DNA of 57,462 nt, taken from assembly GCA_937864235.1 (NCBI GenBank), contig CALMJI010000025.1, positions 1 to 57,462 of the forward strand. The letters run 5' to 3'. The position numbers and the translations under genes were made by a program. Under the pieces are notes generated by a model that saw nothing but the letters and a program-made list of their open reading frames with translations, did not search any database and had not been told where the DNA came from. Position 1 is the stretch's first letter; the number at the start of each line of letters is the position of its first letter. Positions 38,850-48,662 of this stretch are shown in pieces. The stretch comes from an uncultured bacterium (lineage in GTDB: Bacteria; Patescibacteriota; Minisyncoccia; SW-4-49-11).

Positions 38850-39713
38850 TTATAGTTTTATATTTTTGATATGATCACTTACCCCATTACCAATTTCTGG
38901 ATGTTGTAGTCCAAAGTCTATAACGGCTTGTATATAGCCTAATTTATCACCACAATCATACCTTTTACCCTCGATTTCATAACCATAGAGAGGATTAGTT
39001 TTAAGAAGCTCAATGAAAGCATGATCTAATCCCAATTCACCTTCAACTGAAACTTTCATCTGCTCTAATTTATCAAAAATAGCTGGGGTAATAATATACT
39101 TTCCAATTACTGCTAGATTAGATTTAGTTTCTTCTGGCTTTGGCTTTTCGACAAACTGATTAATCTCAACTAATCTATCATTAATTTGGGCCCCCTCAAT
39201 GATTCCGTATTTGGACACTTCTGAGTGTGGAACTCGAGTAAGAGCAATTACAGGATCTTGATACTTATTATAAACTTCTATTAACTGTCCAATAGCTGGG
39301 ATATCTGAGGCAACGATATCATCTTCGAATAACACTGCACAAGGCTCATCTCCTATAAAACTTCTGGTAGCCAAAACAGCATCACCATTACCTCTAGCAT
39401 ATCTTTGTCTAACAAAGAAAAATTCTGCCATATCAGCTATATCTCTGACTTGACCTAGCACCTCCTCTTTCCCCTTTTGTTCTAATAAATATTCTAGTTC
39501 AAAATGAGAGTCAAAATGATCTTCAATAGCTCTCTTTCCCTTACCAGTCACAAAAATGATTTGCTCAATTCCAGCTTTTACTGCTTCTTCTACTAAATAT
39601 TGTACTATTGGTTTATCTACTAGTGGTAACATTGCCTTAGGCTGAGCCTTAGTGGCTGGTAAAAATCTAGTCCCAAATCCTGCTACGGTAATGATGGCTT
39701 TTCTAATTTTCAT
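38850..39713 (-). CDS. galU: UTP-glucose-1-phosphate uridylyltransferase
   Basis: KAIITVAGFGTRFLPATKAQPKAMLPLVDKPIVQYLVEEA. Confidence 0.95.
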   Translation of the reverse strand: MKIRKAIITVAGFGTRFLPATKAQPKAMLPLVDKPIVQYLVEEAVKAGIEQIIFVTGKGKRAIEDHFDSHFELEYLLEQKGKEEVLGQVRDIADMAEFFFVRQRYARGNGDAVLATRSFIGDEPCAVLFEDDIVASDIPAIGQLIEVYNKYQDPVIALTRVPHSEVSKYGIIEGAQINDRLVEINQFVEKPKPEETKSNLAVIGKYIITPAIFDKLEQMKVSVEGELGLDHAFIELLKTNPLYGYEIEGKRYDCGDKLGYIQAVIDFGLQHPEIGNGVSDHIKNIKL

Positions 39714-39724
39714 AATATTATACT

Positions 39725-40795
39725 TTATAATTCTACTTGTGAGTTATCTCCAATTACTAATTTATGCCCTTTAGGGAAGGTTTTTTCTTTATCTGTAATT
39801 ATTACTCCATTGCCAATAATACTATCCACTATTCTCTTAGAACTATGAATAGTAATATTATGCATTAAAAGAGAATGTTCAATCTCTGAGTTTGTAATTT
39901 TACAAGCATCCCCAATAGAGGTATATGGACCTATATAGCTATTCTCAATCATTGTATGTTTACCAATTATAACTGGTCCTCGAATAAAACTATTACCTTT
40001 GATCTGAGCATCTTCTGATATAATAACATTTCCTTCTATGGTTACAGTTTTTTCTATCTCACCTTCAATATTAGAGTTTTGAATTTGAGCCAAAAGCAAC
40101 TGATTTCCCTCTAATAAATCCTGTGGTTTACCTGTGTCTTTCCACCATCCAGTAATTTCAGAATATCCTACTTCAAATCCATTTTTAATCAATTCTGTAT
40201 GAGCATCAGATATTTCATATTCTCCTCGTGGACTAGGTGGTAAATTTTCCACTATATTATGGATATTCTTATCATATATATAAATTCCAGCTACTGCATA
40301 TTGACTAGGGGGATTATCTGGCTTTTCAATAACCTCCACTATACGATTATCTTCAATTCTTGGCACTCCAAATCTTTCTGGATCTTTGACTTGAGATAGG
40401 GCTAAAAGAGCATTAAGCTTTTGGTCATAAAAAGTATCTACAAAGTCTTTGACATCTCCTAGTATAATGTTGTCTCCTAGATAAAAAACAAAATCTTCTT
40501 CTTCTAGAAATTCTCTGGCTATTTTAATTACATGAGCGACACCTAATGCTCCTCCTGTTTGTTCAATATAAGTTATATTAACTCCGTATCTAGAACCATT
40601 ACCCAAAATGGGCTCTAATTCTAAGTCTCCAATATTGACTATAATTCCAATATCAGTAATTCCAGCTTGTGCTAATTTATTAACAGCTAGCTCAATCATA
40701 GTCGTATTGGCCAAAGGAATAGTATGTTTATTACGATTTGTAGTAATAGGTCTTAATCTAGTTCCCTTACCTCCTGCTGCAATAAGTCCTTTCAT
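39725..40795 (-). CDS. rmlA: glucose-1-phosphate thymidylyltransferase, long form with left-handed beta-helix C-terminus
   Basis: MKGLIAAGGKGTRLRPITTNRNKHTIPLAN; C-terminal hexapeptide-like repeats. Confidence 0.88.
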   Translation of the reverse strand: MKGLIAAGGKGTRLRPITTNRNKHTIPLANTTMIELAVNKLAQAGITDIGIIVNIGDLELEPILGNGSRYGVNITYIEQTGGALGVAHVIKIAREFLEEEDFVFYLGDNIILGDVKDFVDTFYDQKLNALLALSQVKDPERFGVPRIEDNRIVEVIEKPDNPPSQYAVAGIYIYDKNIHNIVENLPPSPRGEYEISDAHTELIKNGFEVGYSEITGWWKDTGKPQDLLEGNQLLLAQIQNSNIEGEIEKTVTIEGNVIISEDAQIKGNSFIRGPVIIGKHTMIENSYIGPYTSIGDACKITNSEIEHSLLMHNITIHSSKRIVDSIIGNGVIITDKEKTFPKGHKLVIGDNSQVEL

Positions 40796-40802
40796 ATATA
40801 AT

Positions 40803-41780
40803 TTATTTAGAATTATTATATTTCAATGGTTTCCACCAATCTTGGTGTTCACGATACCAATCTATAGTTTTATGAATAGCAGTATCAAAATCAAAGTATG
40901 GTGCCCAACCTAGATTTCGTAGTTTAGTACTATCTATAGCATATCTCCTATCATGACCCAATCTATCTGTAACATATTCAATTTGGTCAATATCTTTATT
41001 GAGATTATTTAGAATTTTAGTTACTAAATCTAAATTAGTTAATTCATAACCAGTACCTATATTATATACTTCTCCTTGAGTCCCATTTTCAATAATATAT
41101 TCAATAGCTCTTGAATGATCTTCTACATAAATCCACTCTCTGACATTAAGTCCGTCTCCATAAAGAGGAATTTTTTTATTTTCAATCAAATTAGTAATGG
41201 CTAATGGAATTAATTTCTCAGGATATTGATTAGGACCCATAACATTACAAGAATGAGTTACAATTACTTTAGTACCATAAGTTTCATTATAAGCTCTACA
41301 TAATAGATCTCCCCCAGCTTTACCAGCTGAGTAAGGACTATTAGGAGCAAAAGGAGATAATTCATTAAAATAGCCTGTGTCTATAGTACCAAAGACTTCA
41401 TCTGTACTAATTTGTAAAAGCTCGATATTATATTTTCTCACTACCTCCAAAATACTAGCCACTCCCATTACATTGGTATTGACTGCTTTAATTGGAGATT
41501 TTATAGAATTATCTACATGAGTCTCTGCTGCAAAGTTAACAATTAACTCTATATTATTATCTTGTACAATTTTATCTAGCAAATTAATATCTGTAATATC
41601 ACCTTTAATAAACTTATACCTACCATTATCTACTAGGGTATCTAGATTATGCAAATTGCCAGCATAAGTCAAGGCATCGAAATTAATTATTTCTATATAA
41701 GGATGTTTACTTATGAGATATTTGATAAAATATGACCCCATAAATCCAGCTCCACCTGTTACTAAAATTTTATTCTTCAT
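40803..41780 (-). CDS. rmlB: dTDP-glucose 4,6-dehydratase
   Basis: ILVTGGAGFMGSYFIKYL, AAETHVDNSI, STDEVFGTI, YSAGKAGGD. Confidence 0.94.
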   Translation of the reverse strand: MKNKILVTGGAGFMGSYFIKYLISKHPYIEIINFDALTYAGNLHNLDTLVDNGRYKFIKGDITDINLLDKIVQDNNIELIVNFAAETHVDNSIKSPIKAVNTNVMGVASILEVVRKYNIELLQISTDEVFGTIDTGYFNELSPFAPNSPYSAGKAGGDLLCRAYNETYGTKVIVTHSCNVMGPNQYPEKLIPLAITNLIENKKIPLYGDGLNVREWIYVEDHSRAIEYIIENGTQGEVYNIGTGYELTNLDLVTKILNNLNKDIDQIEYVTDRLGHDRRYAIDSTKLRNLGWAPYFDFDTAIHKTIDWYREHQDWWKPLKYNNSK

Positions 41781-41871
41781 ATCATTAGAGTATTTATTAC
41801 TATGCTAATATTATAACACAAATGCAGTATTGTTACCAATACTGCGTTGTGGATTTTATCAGATAAAGTAT

Positions 41872-43659
41872 CTATGGATTAACTTCTCTAATATTTGTAT
41901 CTCCAAAGTATCTAATTTCTTTAAAGGGATTGGCAGATGCTCCACCACTATTCCCTGATGTATTAGAAACTATAGCAGATCTCTCCAACCGAACCGGCTG
42001 ATTATCTTCACCAATTAGATTCCAATTGGTATAAGTATAAGGAAATTTACCACCTCTTGAACTAGCTACAGCTATAATTTTTCTATCTTTATTCAATTCA
42101 ACTATAATATCTGACTCCATAGTTGTAGCAACTCCTTGCAAATTAAGGTTCCCTTGACTAGAAAAAATACCTCTCCTAACAAATATGGGATAATTACCTA
42201 TAATTCGTGCTGGGATATTGAATTTTCCATTAGTAAGATTAGTCATTGGACTGCCCAAAGGAAGAGACCATATTGTAGAACTGTTGGATGATATATCTTG
42301 TTCTGGAGTACTACTATCTCCATCATGATCGAATAAGGCTCTAAATTGTATTTCTTTGTTAATATTAGGGTCAGAATTGGTTAGAATATTAGATGGATCC
42401 ACTCTTAATTTTGGAGTTTTAGTTTGAATTGGATTACTAAGTCCTATTATGTTCTTACCATCTTTTCTTATAATTCCCCTTATTTGTGTGAATCCATTTT
42501 TATCTTGACGTCCTTTTATAGTAGCTAGACCATTATCGACATCAATAATCTCAATAAAGTTAGTTGACAACAATTGCCATCTGATATTGAATTTATCATC
42601 AATTTCAGTTTCTATTCTGGAACCATCCTCATCAAATTCAACCAAAGTTGCAGATATAGCTGTAGTTTCTGGATAAATCAAAATGTTTTTATCAGCTTTT
42701 ATTTCTAAATATGGTTCTTTTTCATCTATGACTGTTATATTTCTAGTAATCGATTTACCAGAATAATTAGCTGTAACTGTAGATATTCCTGGAGATAAAG
42801 CTTCAAATTGACCTTTCCCTAAATTCCTCAAAAAGATATTTGAGCCTGTAATCCAGTTAGTAGTACTAGTTACATTTTGCTCTGACTGACTAGCAACACC
42901 GTCTTCATCATAATAAGATTGATAAGCTAATTTATCTCCTACTCTCACTCTTAAATCCATAGGTTGGATTCTAAAGGTAGGCTCTGGAGATTTAACATAA
43001 AACCATCTTGTAACAGAACCAGATGCCGTACCTTCATTTTGTCTAGTACAATCCTGAAACCAATCCATTCTTACTTTATGCCAACCAGGAGATAAAGGAG
43101 TATCTGATATAGACTCAATACCAAATTCTATACTTTCAGTACTTGTTGTGCCTGAATACCAGTGAGAATATTGAGCTGGAACATAGTAATCTCTACTATA
43201 AAAAGGAGATTTATTATCATCCAAATAAAATGATAGTTTTAAGTCTGATGGGTAATCTGTACAATAAGTAACAATAGAATATCCCCTTAAAGGTATTATT
43301 TGACCATATTCATATTGCAAAGGACTTGGTTGTGGGCTACTAATCCCAATACTTACAGCAGTACAAGAACCAGCTACAGCATCATTATAAGCCACACCCC
43401 AAAATATAAATAATAAAGGAATTAAAATTAACTTAGAATTGATGTTTTTTTTCTTTATTACAAAAAACATAACTCCCCCAATCAATAATATAAAACCTAT
43501 AAATACTGATATAAAGATTACAATATTATTACCATAACTCCTATTATTGTCTGAGTCAATGGAACCGTCTTGAGTATAAGCCAACACTTTTGAATGTAGT
43601 TGAGTATCATCCTTTGATAGGTCTGCTTTTATAGTACAATCTTTTACATTCTTATCCAC
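41872..43659 (-). CDS. hypothetical protein with Ig-like domains; collinear with upstream ORF across a TAA
   Basis: 595-aa ORF; N-terminal part contains a TM helix then a second signal-peptide-like segment. Confidence 0.6.
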   Translation of the reverse strand: MDKNVKDCTIKADLSKDDTQLHSKVLAYTQDGSIDSDNNRSYGNNIVIFISVFIGFILLIGGVMFFVIKKKNINSKLILIPLLFIFWGVAYNDAVAGSCTAVSIGISSPQPSPLQYEYGQIIPLRGYSIVTYCTDYPSDLKLSFYLDDNKSPFYSRDYYVPAQYSHWYSGTTSTESIEFGIESISDTPLSPGWHKVRMDWFQDCTRQNEGTASGSVTRWFYVKSPEPTFRIQPMDLRVRVGDKLAYQSYYDEDGVASQSEQNVTSTTNWITGSNIFLRNLGKGQFEALSPGISTVTANYSGKSITRNITVIDEKEPYLEIKADKNILIYPETTAISATLVEFDEDGSRIETEIDDKFNIRWQLLSTNFIEIIDVDNGLATIKGRQDKNGFTQIRGIIRKDGKNIIGLSNPIQTKTPKLRVDPSNILTNSDPNINKEIQFRALFDHDGDSSTPEQDISSNSSTIWSLPLGSPMTNLTNGKFNIPARIIGNYPIFVRRGIFSSQGNLNLQGVATTMESDIIVELNKDRKIIAVASSRGGKFPYTYTNWNLIGEDNQPVRLERSAIVSNTSGNSGGASANPFKEIRYFGDTNIREVNP

Positions 43660-43728
43660 TGGAATTTTTACTTGTAAACTTCTATTTTCATTGATATTGA
43701 TTGTATTTTCTATAGATTTCTGATAATT

Positions 43729-44760
43729 TTACCTACAACTGAGCGTAGTTAAAACTGTAACCTCACCCAGAGATTTGATTTCTCCTTGTGAGAAATGAAG
43801 GTCTGCTCTATCAGCAAGCTGCATATCAATGATAGCCTCTTCTCCTCTATTAAAATTTATTTTATTCATTGTCAAATTAACAATACGACCAGATTCTCCA
43901 CTAACAACCCAATGAAAGTCTATTATGTTAGATATTGTTTGCCTATCTCTTTCAAAAACCAACTCAGCGAAATAACCACCTGCAATATCTATTTTAGGAA
44001 TAGGAATTTCAAATGATTTAGCTATACCTTGCTCTAATTTAATAGGCTGTACATCCTTACTCTCATAAACTATTTTTTCACCTAAAGCTCTTTCATATAC
44101 AATGATCTTAGGATAAACATCCAAAGATTTTTGCTCACCTCTTAATGTAGCCTCTCCTTTTAAAAATAGAGACTCATTTTGTTTAGATGCTACTCCTATA
44201 TTCAAACTCCAATTAGTATTATCAGGCTTTCTATCAATACTCGCTTTACTCAATTCAACAAAACTATTTTTAGCTAAACCAGCTCCAGATAAATAACCTA
44301 TTGGTATTACATATGAATCTATTATAGTCAACTCAGGATTTCGCAATATCAGCCTTAAGTAATAATCTCCTTCTGGAAGAATTTGAGGTATATTGTAAGA
44401 AAAACTTTCATTAGTATAATCATTAGGATTTATAACTAAATCTTTTGAGTTATGTTTTATATCTATAAGCCTAGCTTGATCTATTCTATCAATTTCTATA
44501 GAATCACCTTGTTTTCTTTGTCTAAGCTCAAAGCTTAGTTTATATCCAGCAACAACATTGTCTTCATTACTTAAAATACCTATCTGACCTTGAATTTCTT
44601 CTCCTATTCCGACATCATCAACGTTACTTGTAACCTCACTTATAAATAAAGATTTTGGAACATCAAAGGAATCTCCAGAGAACTCATCTTTTCTTGCCTC
44701 AGAAACAAATGGATTTAAAAGCAATAATGTTATAAATATAGCTAAAATTTTATTCTTCAT
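43729..44760 (-). CDS. hypothetical secreted protein, ends at an in-frame TAA
   Basis: Signal peptide MKNKILAIFITLLLLNPFVSEA; ORF stops at SCR* but the same frame is open downstream. Confidence 0.6.
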   Translation of the reverse strand: MKNKILAIFITLLLLNPFVSEARKDEFSGDSFDVPKSLFISEVTSNVDDVGIGEEIQGQIGILSNEDNVVAGYKLSFELRQRKQGDSIEIDRIDQARLIDIKHNSKDLVINPNDYTNESFSYNIPQILPEGDYYLRLILRNPELTIIDSYVIPIGYLSGAGLAKNSFVELSKASIDRKPDNTNWSLNIGVASKQNESLFLKGEATLRGEQKSLDVYPKIIVYERALGEKIVYESKDVQPIKLEQGIAKSFEIPIPKIDIAGGYFAELVFERDRQTISNIIDFHWVVSGESGRIVNLTMNKINFNRGEEAIIDMQLADRADLHFSQGEIKSLGEVTVLTTLSCR

Positions 44761-44841
44761 ATGTATTTAATATAATAATATAATATTATTATATTATTAT
44801 ATGACTGTCTACTATGCAATTGTGGATAAGTCTTGTTTTTG

Positions 44842-45846
44842 CTATATTCTAGATAATAAATGCGACCAAAATTGTGCTATTGCTTGATAGCTATATTTTC
44901 TTTGGAACTGCTCTGAGGCCTGCTCTCTAATGACAAACTTTTTATTTTCATTTTTCTGAATTACATCTATACAAGCTGCTAACTCACTGCTAGAGTTTGG
45001 ACTATAATATAATGCCCCCCTACCTAATAACTCCTGATATTGATCTTCCCTAGGGGCTACAACTATAGTGCCTGAAGCTATAGCGTTTAGAATATGATAA
45101 TGAATTACTGATTGATCTATGTCCCCACTAACTATTAAGCAATCTAAAAGTTCATAAACTATTGGTAGGTTATTTGATAAGTCTTCTTTTAAAACAAAAC
45201 TCCCTTGTTTAGTACTAATATCATACCATTCACAGTTATTATACTCTAAGTATTTTATAAATTCTTCAGATAATATTCCAATATGACCACATACAAACGA
45301 TTTATTTATGGTTTGATTTTCATAACTTATCAAACCTAAGTTTTGCTTTAAATCTAGAACCATTTGGGTATCTAAATCAAGAAAATTTTTATAGTTAATT
45401 TGTGGGAATGGAGTATATGCAATTTTTTTCTGATAATTAACCTTGGCTGTATGATAAGAGTAAATGACAAGAGAATATTCCAATGCGTCTATTTTTTTAA
45501 CATCAATTACTACTTTTATTATATTACAATTATTATTTTTTTTAAGTTTCCAATCTACGAAATTAGGTATATGTCCTATTTCTATACATTTTGATATATC
45601 GTATTTTTGCAATAACAAATTAATTTCTTTATATCCATTTAGTTTGAATAGAGACCTAGGAATTAGATGTACTGTATCAATATCAACTATGGATCTAGCT
45701 ATATCTGCTAATTGGTTATTCCATAAGATAAATTGGATGTCTATCTTTAGATATTTTTTGATATGATTAAATAATTCAAACCAATGACTAGCCTGGGCTT
45801 CATCACATTCTATCAATACGGCTATATTTTTAAATTTTGTAGTCAT
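44842..45846 (-). CDS. putative glycosyltransferase (GT-B-like)
   Basis: C-terminal IASGTIVVAPREDQYQELLGRGALYYSPNSSSELAACI resembles the GT4 donor-site region. Confidence 0.6.
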   Translation of the reverse strand: MTTKFKNIAVLIECDEAQASHWFELFNHIKKYLKIDIQFILWNNQLADIARSIVDIDTVHLIPRSLFKLNGYKEINLLLQKYDISKCIEIGHIPNFVDWKLKKNNNCNIIKVVIDVKKIDALEYSLVIYSYHTAKVNYQKKIAYTPFPQINYKNFLDLDTQMVLDLKQNLGLISYENQTINKSFVCGHIGILSEEFIKYLEYNNCEWYDISTKQGSFVLKEDLSNNLPIVYELLDCLIVSGDIDQSVIHYHILNAIASGTIVVAPREDQYQELLGRGALYYSPNSSSELAACIDVIQKNENKKFVIREQASEQFQRKYSYQAIAQFWSHLLSRI

Positions 45847-45852
45847 ATATAT

Positions 45853-46845
45853 TTATGGCAAATATTTTCTTTTAGCTTGTAAATGCTCTTCAAATGTTTT
45901 TGAAAATATTGTTTTAGGAGGATCGTCTCGAGATGTTAAAAAGAAATAATAGTCATTAGACTGGTATGCCACCACAGACTTAATGGCATCAACACTTGGA
46001 TTAGTAATTGGTCCTGGCGGTAATCCAGTTACTTGATAGGTATTGTAGGGTGATTCAATCTTCAAATCCTCTAATGTGGACTGCGATCTACCTGATTGAG
46101 TAATAAAATTAACTGTAGCATCACTTTGTAATTTCATACCATCATTGAGTCTATTCATAAATATACCTGCTACAATTTTTCTGTCATCAAACTTTGGAAC
46201 CTCTTTCTCAACTATGGAAGCTAATATAAGAACTTCATAAGATGACAATTTATCGTTATTTTTTAAGCTGGGCAAAGCCTTCTTTTGAAAATTATTAAGC
46301 ATTTTTATAATTACAGCTTCTGCATTAGAGTCATCAAAAAATCTATAGGTATCCGGGTAAAGATAACCTTGTAAAGATTTATTTTCAATGAAATCATATT
46401 GGGTAGTATCGAATTCCTCAGTAGCTTTGATAAAATCTTCTCTACTAAATTTGAGTCCTGATTCTAAAATATCTCCAATAGTATATATATCCGACCCCTC
46501 TGGTATAGTAATTGTCACTTCTGGTTTAACTAGTAGACCCCTAGCTATCATCTTTATAACCTGATCTGTATTCATATTAGGAGTAATATTATATCTAGCA
46601 GCCTTGGGAGATAGTTTTCTAAATGATATATAAAAGTTTAATCCATTGGTTTTGGATATAATATTCTGTTGTTGTAAGTTACTAATTATATCTGGCCAGT
46701 TTTCTTCTTCTTTTACCTGAAATATTGTATCTTCTTTAATTAAAACTGGAGATCCTATAGTATTGACTACATTCACAATATAAGTAGCTCCGGCTACCCC
46801 TATCAAAAACATTATTAATAATATCCAATATATAATTTTTTTCAT
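45853..46845 (-). CDS. mltG: endolytic murein transglycosylase
   Basis: N-terminal TM; LILASIVEKEVPKFDDRKIVAGIFMNRLNDGMKLQSDATVNF; GLPPGPITNPSVDAI. Confidence 0.94.
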   Translation of the reverse strand: MKKIIYWILLIMFLIGVAGATYIVNVVNTIGSPVLIKEDTIFQVKEEENWPDIISNLQQQNIISKTNGLNFYISFRKLSPKAARYNITPNMNTDQVIKMIARGLLVKPEVTITIPEGSDIYTIGDILESGLKFSREDFIKATEEFDTTQYDFIENKSLQGYLYPDTYRFFDDSNAEAVIIKMLNNFQKKALPSLKNNDKLSSYEVLILASIVEKEVPKFDDRKIVAGIFMNRLNDGMKLQSDATVNFITQSGRSQSTLEDLKIESPYNTYQVTGLPPGPITNPSVDAIKSVVAYQSNDYYFFLTSRDDPPKTIFSKTFEEHLQAKRKYLP

Positions 46846-46850
46846 TATTG

Positions 46851-47921
46851 TTATATTTTATCCTCTAAATTAGCTGATTTTAATAAATTATTAATTTTCT
46901 TTACCTCTTGAACTTTATCTATATGAGATACAAGTAAAGCATCTTCTGTTTCCACTATAACTATATCACGAATACCAATTGTAGCAATAACCTTATTTTT
47001 ATTATGTGAATGCACTAATATATGCTCCGAATCAATATCAAAATGCTGAGAGCTACCCTTATGAGTGACAGTTATCTCATCGGTTTGCAACATATCCTTC
47101 AGAGCCGACCATGATCCAATATCACTCCAACCTATGTCAGCTGGAATTACTGCTATATATTGGGCTTTCTCCATAATTCCATAATCAAAGCTAATTGGAT
47201 CTGTTTTTTGATATAATTGAGATAAATTTTGTAAATTATTCTGTTCTAGCTCTAATAAGATTTCAGCAGTTTCTGGTAAATATTCTTGATACATACCTAA
47301 TAATCTTTGTTTTTGAACTACAAACATACCAGAATTCCAAACATAATTACCATCTGCTAAATATTGAGTAGCTGTTTTGAAATCTGGTTTTTCTACAAAA
47401 GCCTCTACCTCATATATAGATTGATTTTGGGCTTCTATCAGAGAATCTTGATTATATTTTATATACCCATAACCCGTCTCGGGGGCAGTGGGAGTAATAC
47501 CAAGAGTTACAATATATTCAGGATACTGTTGTAAGAATTGATCTGCTAATTTTAAAATCCTACATAATTCCTGTGGCTTATGAATATAATGATCTGCTGC
47601 CAAAAAAGCAATAGACTCATCTGGTTTAGCAGAGACTGCTATCGTAGACAATCCATTAGCAGGGGCAGTATCTCTTTTTTCTGGTTCTAAAATTATATGA
47701 TTGATTGCCAATTGTGGTAATTCACTTAGAACTTCATCCTTATATTGCACATTAGTAGAGACATAAATATCATCTAGCGTAAAATGTGTCAATAATCTCT
47801 TGACCGTCATCTGGAGCATTGTCTCTTCTCCAAAAAGTGGTTGAAATTGTTTAGGTTTAGAAGTACGGCTTAATGGCCATAATCTTGTACCTGTTCCACC
47901 TGCCATTATTATAATTTTCAT
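46851..47921 (-). CDS. manC: mannose-1-phosphate guanylyltransferase
   Basis: MKIIIMAGGTGTRLWPLSRTSKPKQFQPLFGEETMLQ; YVWNSGMFV; FDYGIMEKA. Confidence 0.93.
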   Translation of the reverse strand: MKIIIMAGGTGTRLWPLSRTSKPKQFQPLFGEETMLQMTVKRLLTHFTLDDIYVSTNVQYKDEVLSELPQLAINHIILEPEKRDTAPANGLSTIAVSAKPDESIAFLAADHYIHKPQELCRILKLADQFLQQYPEYIVTLGITPTAPETGYGYIKYNQDSLIEAQNQSIYEVEAFVEKPDFKTATQYLADGNYVWNSGMFVVQKQRLLGMYQEYLPETAEILLELEQNNLQNLSQLYQKTDPISFDYGIMEKAQYIAVIPADIGWSDIGSWSALKDMLQTDEITVTHKGSSQHFDIDSEHILVHSHNKNKVIATIGIRDIVIVETEDALLVSHIDKVQEVKKINNLLKSANLEDKI

Positions 47922-47928
47922 AAATCTA

Positions 47929-48627
47929 TTATTTACCTTGTCTTTTACCTCTAGTATTATATTCAGCAATAGCCTTGTCAAATTCCTGCATATTAAAATC
48001 TGGATAATTAATATCTGTAAAATAATATTGAGAATTAGCCGTATCCCACATCATAAATCCTACACTATTATGTGGTTCTCCACCAGTACGAATTAACAAA
48101 TCTACTGGTGGTAAATCTTTGGTATACAGTGATTGTTTTACCAATTCTGGAGTAATCTTTAAATCAGGGTTAGCTAATTTTCTCTCAGATATAGAGCGAA
48201 TGGCTTGTAGCATTTCCTCATCTCCATTATAACCTAAAAGAAAATTCAGTGTATAGTTAGAGTAATCCTTTGTAGCATCTATAGCTTTTTGGATAACTTT
48301 TTGTAAGGTACTGGGAAACATTTCTCTCCATAAGCCAATAATATTGATTCTAACTTTTTGACTATGTATTTCTTTATAGGTTAGCAATACTTTTATATAA
48401 TTATGAAAGTTTTTATACAAATGTCGCACTTCATCTTGTGGCCTCTTGGCTAAATTATCTAGTGAAGCTCCCCAAAAGGTTATATTTTTAACTCTTCCAT
48501 CAAAAGCCTGTTCTATAATCTCTCTAGTCCTTTCAAAACCTTCAAGATGTCCTTGTTCTGGATTTTTCCCATTGGCTTTTGCCCATCTACGATTTCCATC
48601 AGGTATAATTGCAATATGATCTATCAT
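47929..48627 (-). CDS. uppS: cis-prenyltransferase (undecaprenyl diphosphate synthase family), divergent
   Basis: HIAIIPDGNRRWAKANGK, DLLIRTGGEPHNSVGFMMW, YYFTDINYPDF. Confidence 0.88.
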   Translation of the reverse strand: MIDHIAIIPDGNRRWAKANGKNPEQGHLEGFERTREIIEQAFDGRVKNITFWGASLDNLAKRPQDEVRHLYKNFHNYIKVLLTYKEIHSQKVRINIIGLWREMFPSTLQKVIQKAIDATKDYSNYTLNFLLGYNGDEEMLQAIRSISERKLANPDLKITPELVKQSLYTKDLPPVDLLIRTGGEPHNSVGFMMWDTANSQYYFTDINYPDFNMQEFDKAIAEYNTRGKRQGK

Positions 48628-48662
48628 AATATATAAATTTTTTATTCGCCAATATTGATTTA

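Noticed and set aside
45400-45766. ORFs antisense to the putative glycosyltransferase
   Set aside because: Hydrophobic by antisense composition only.
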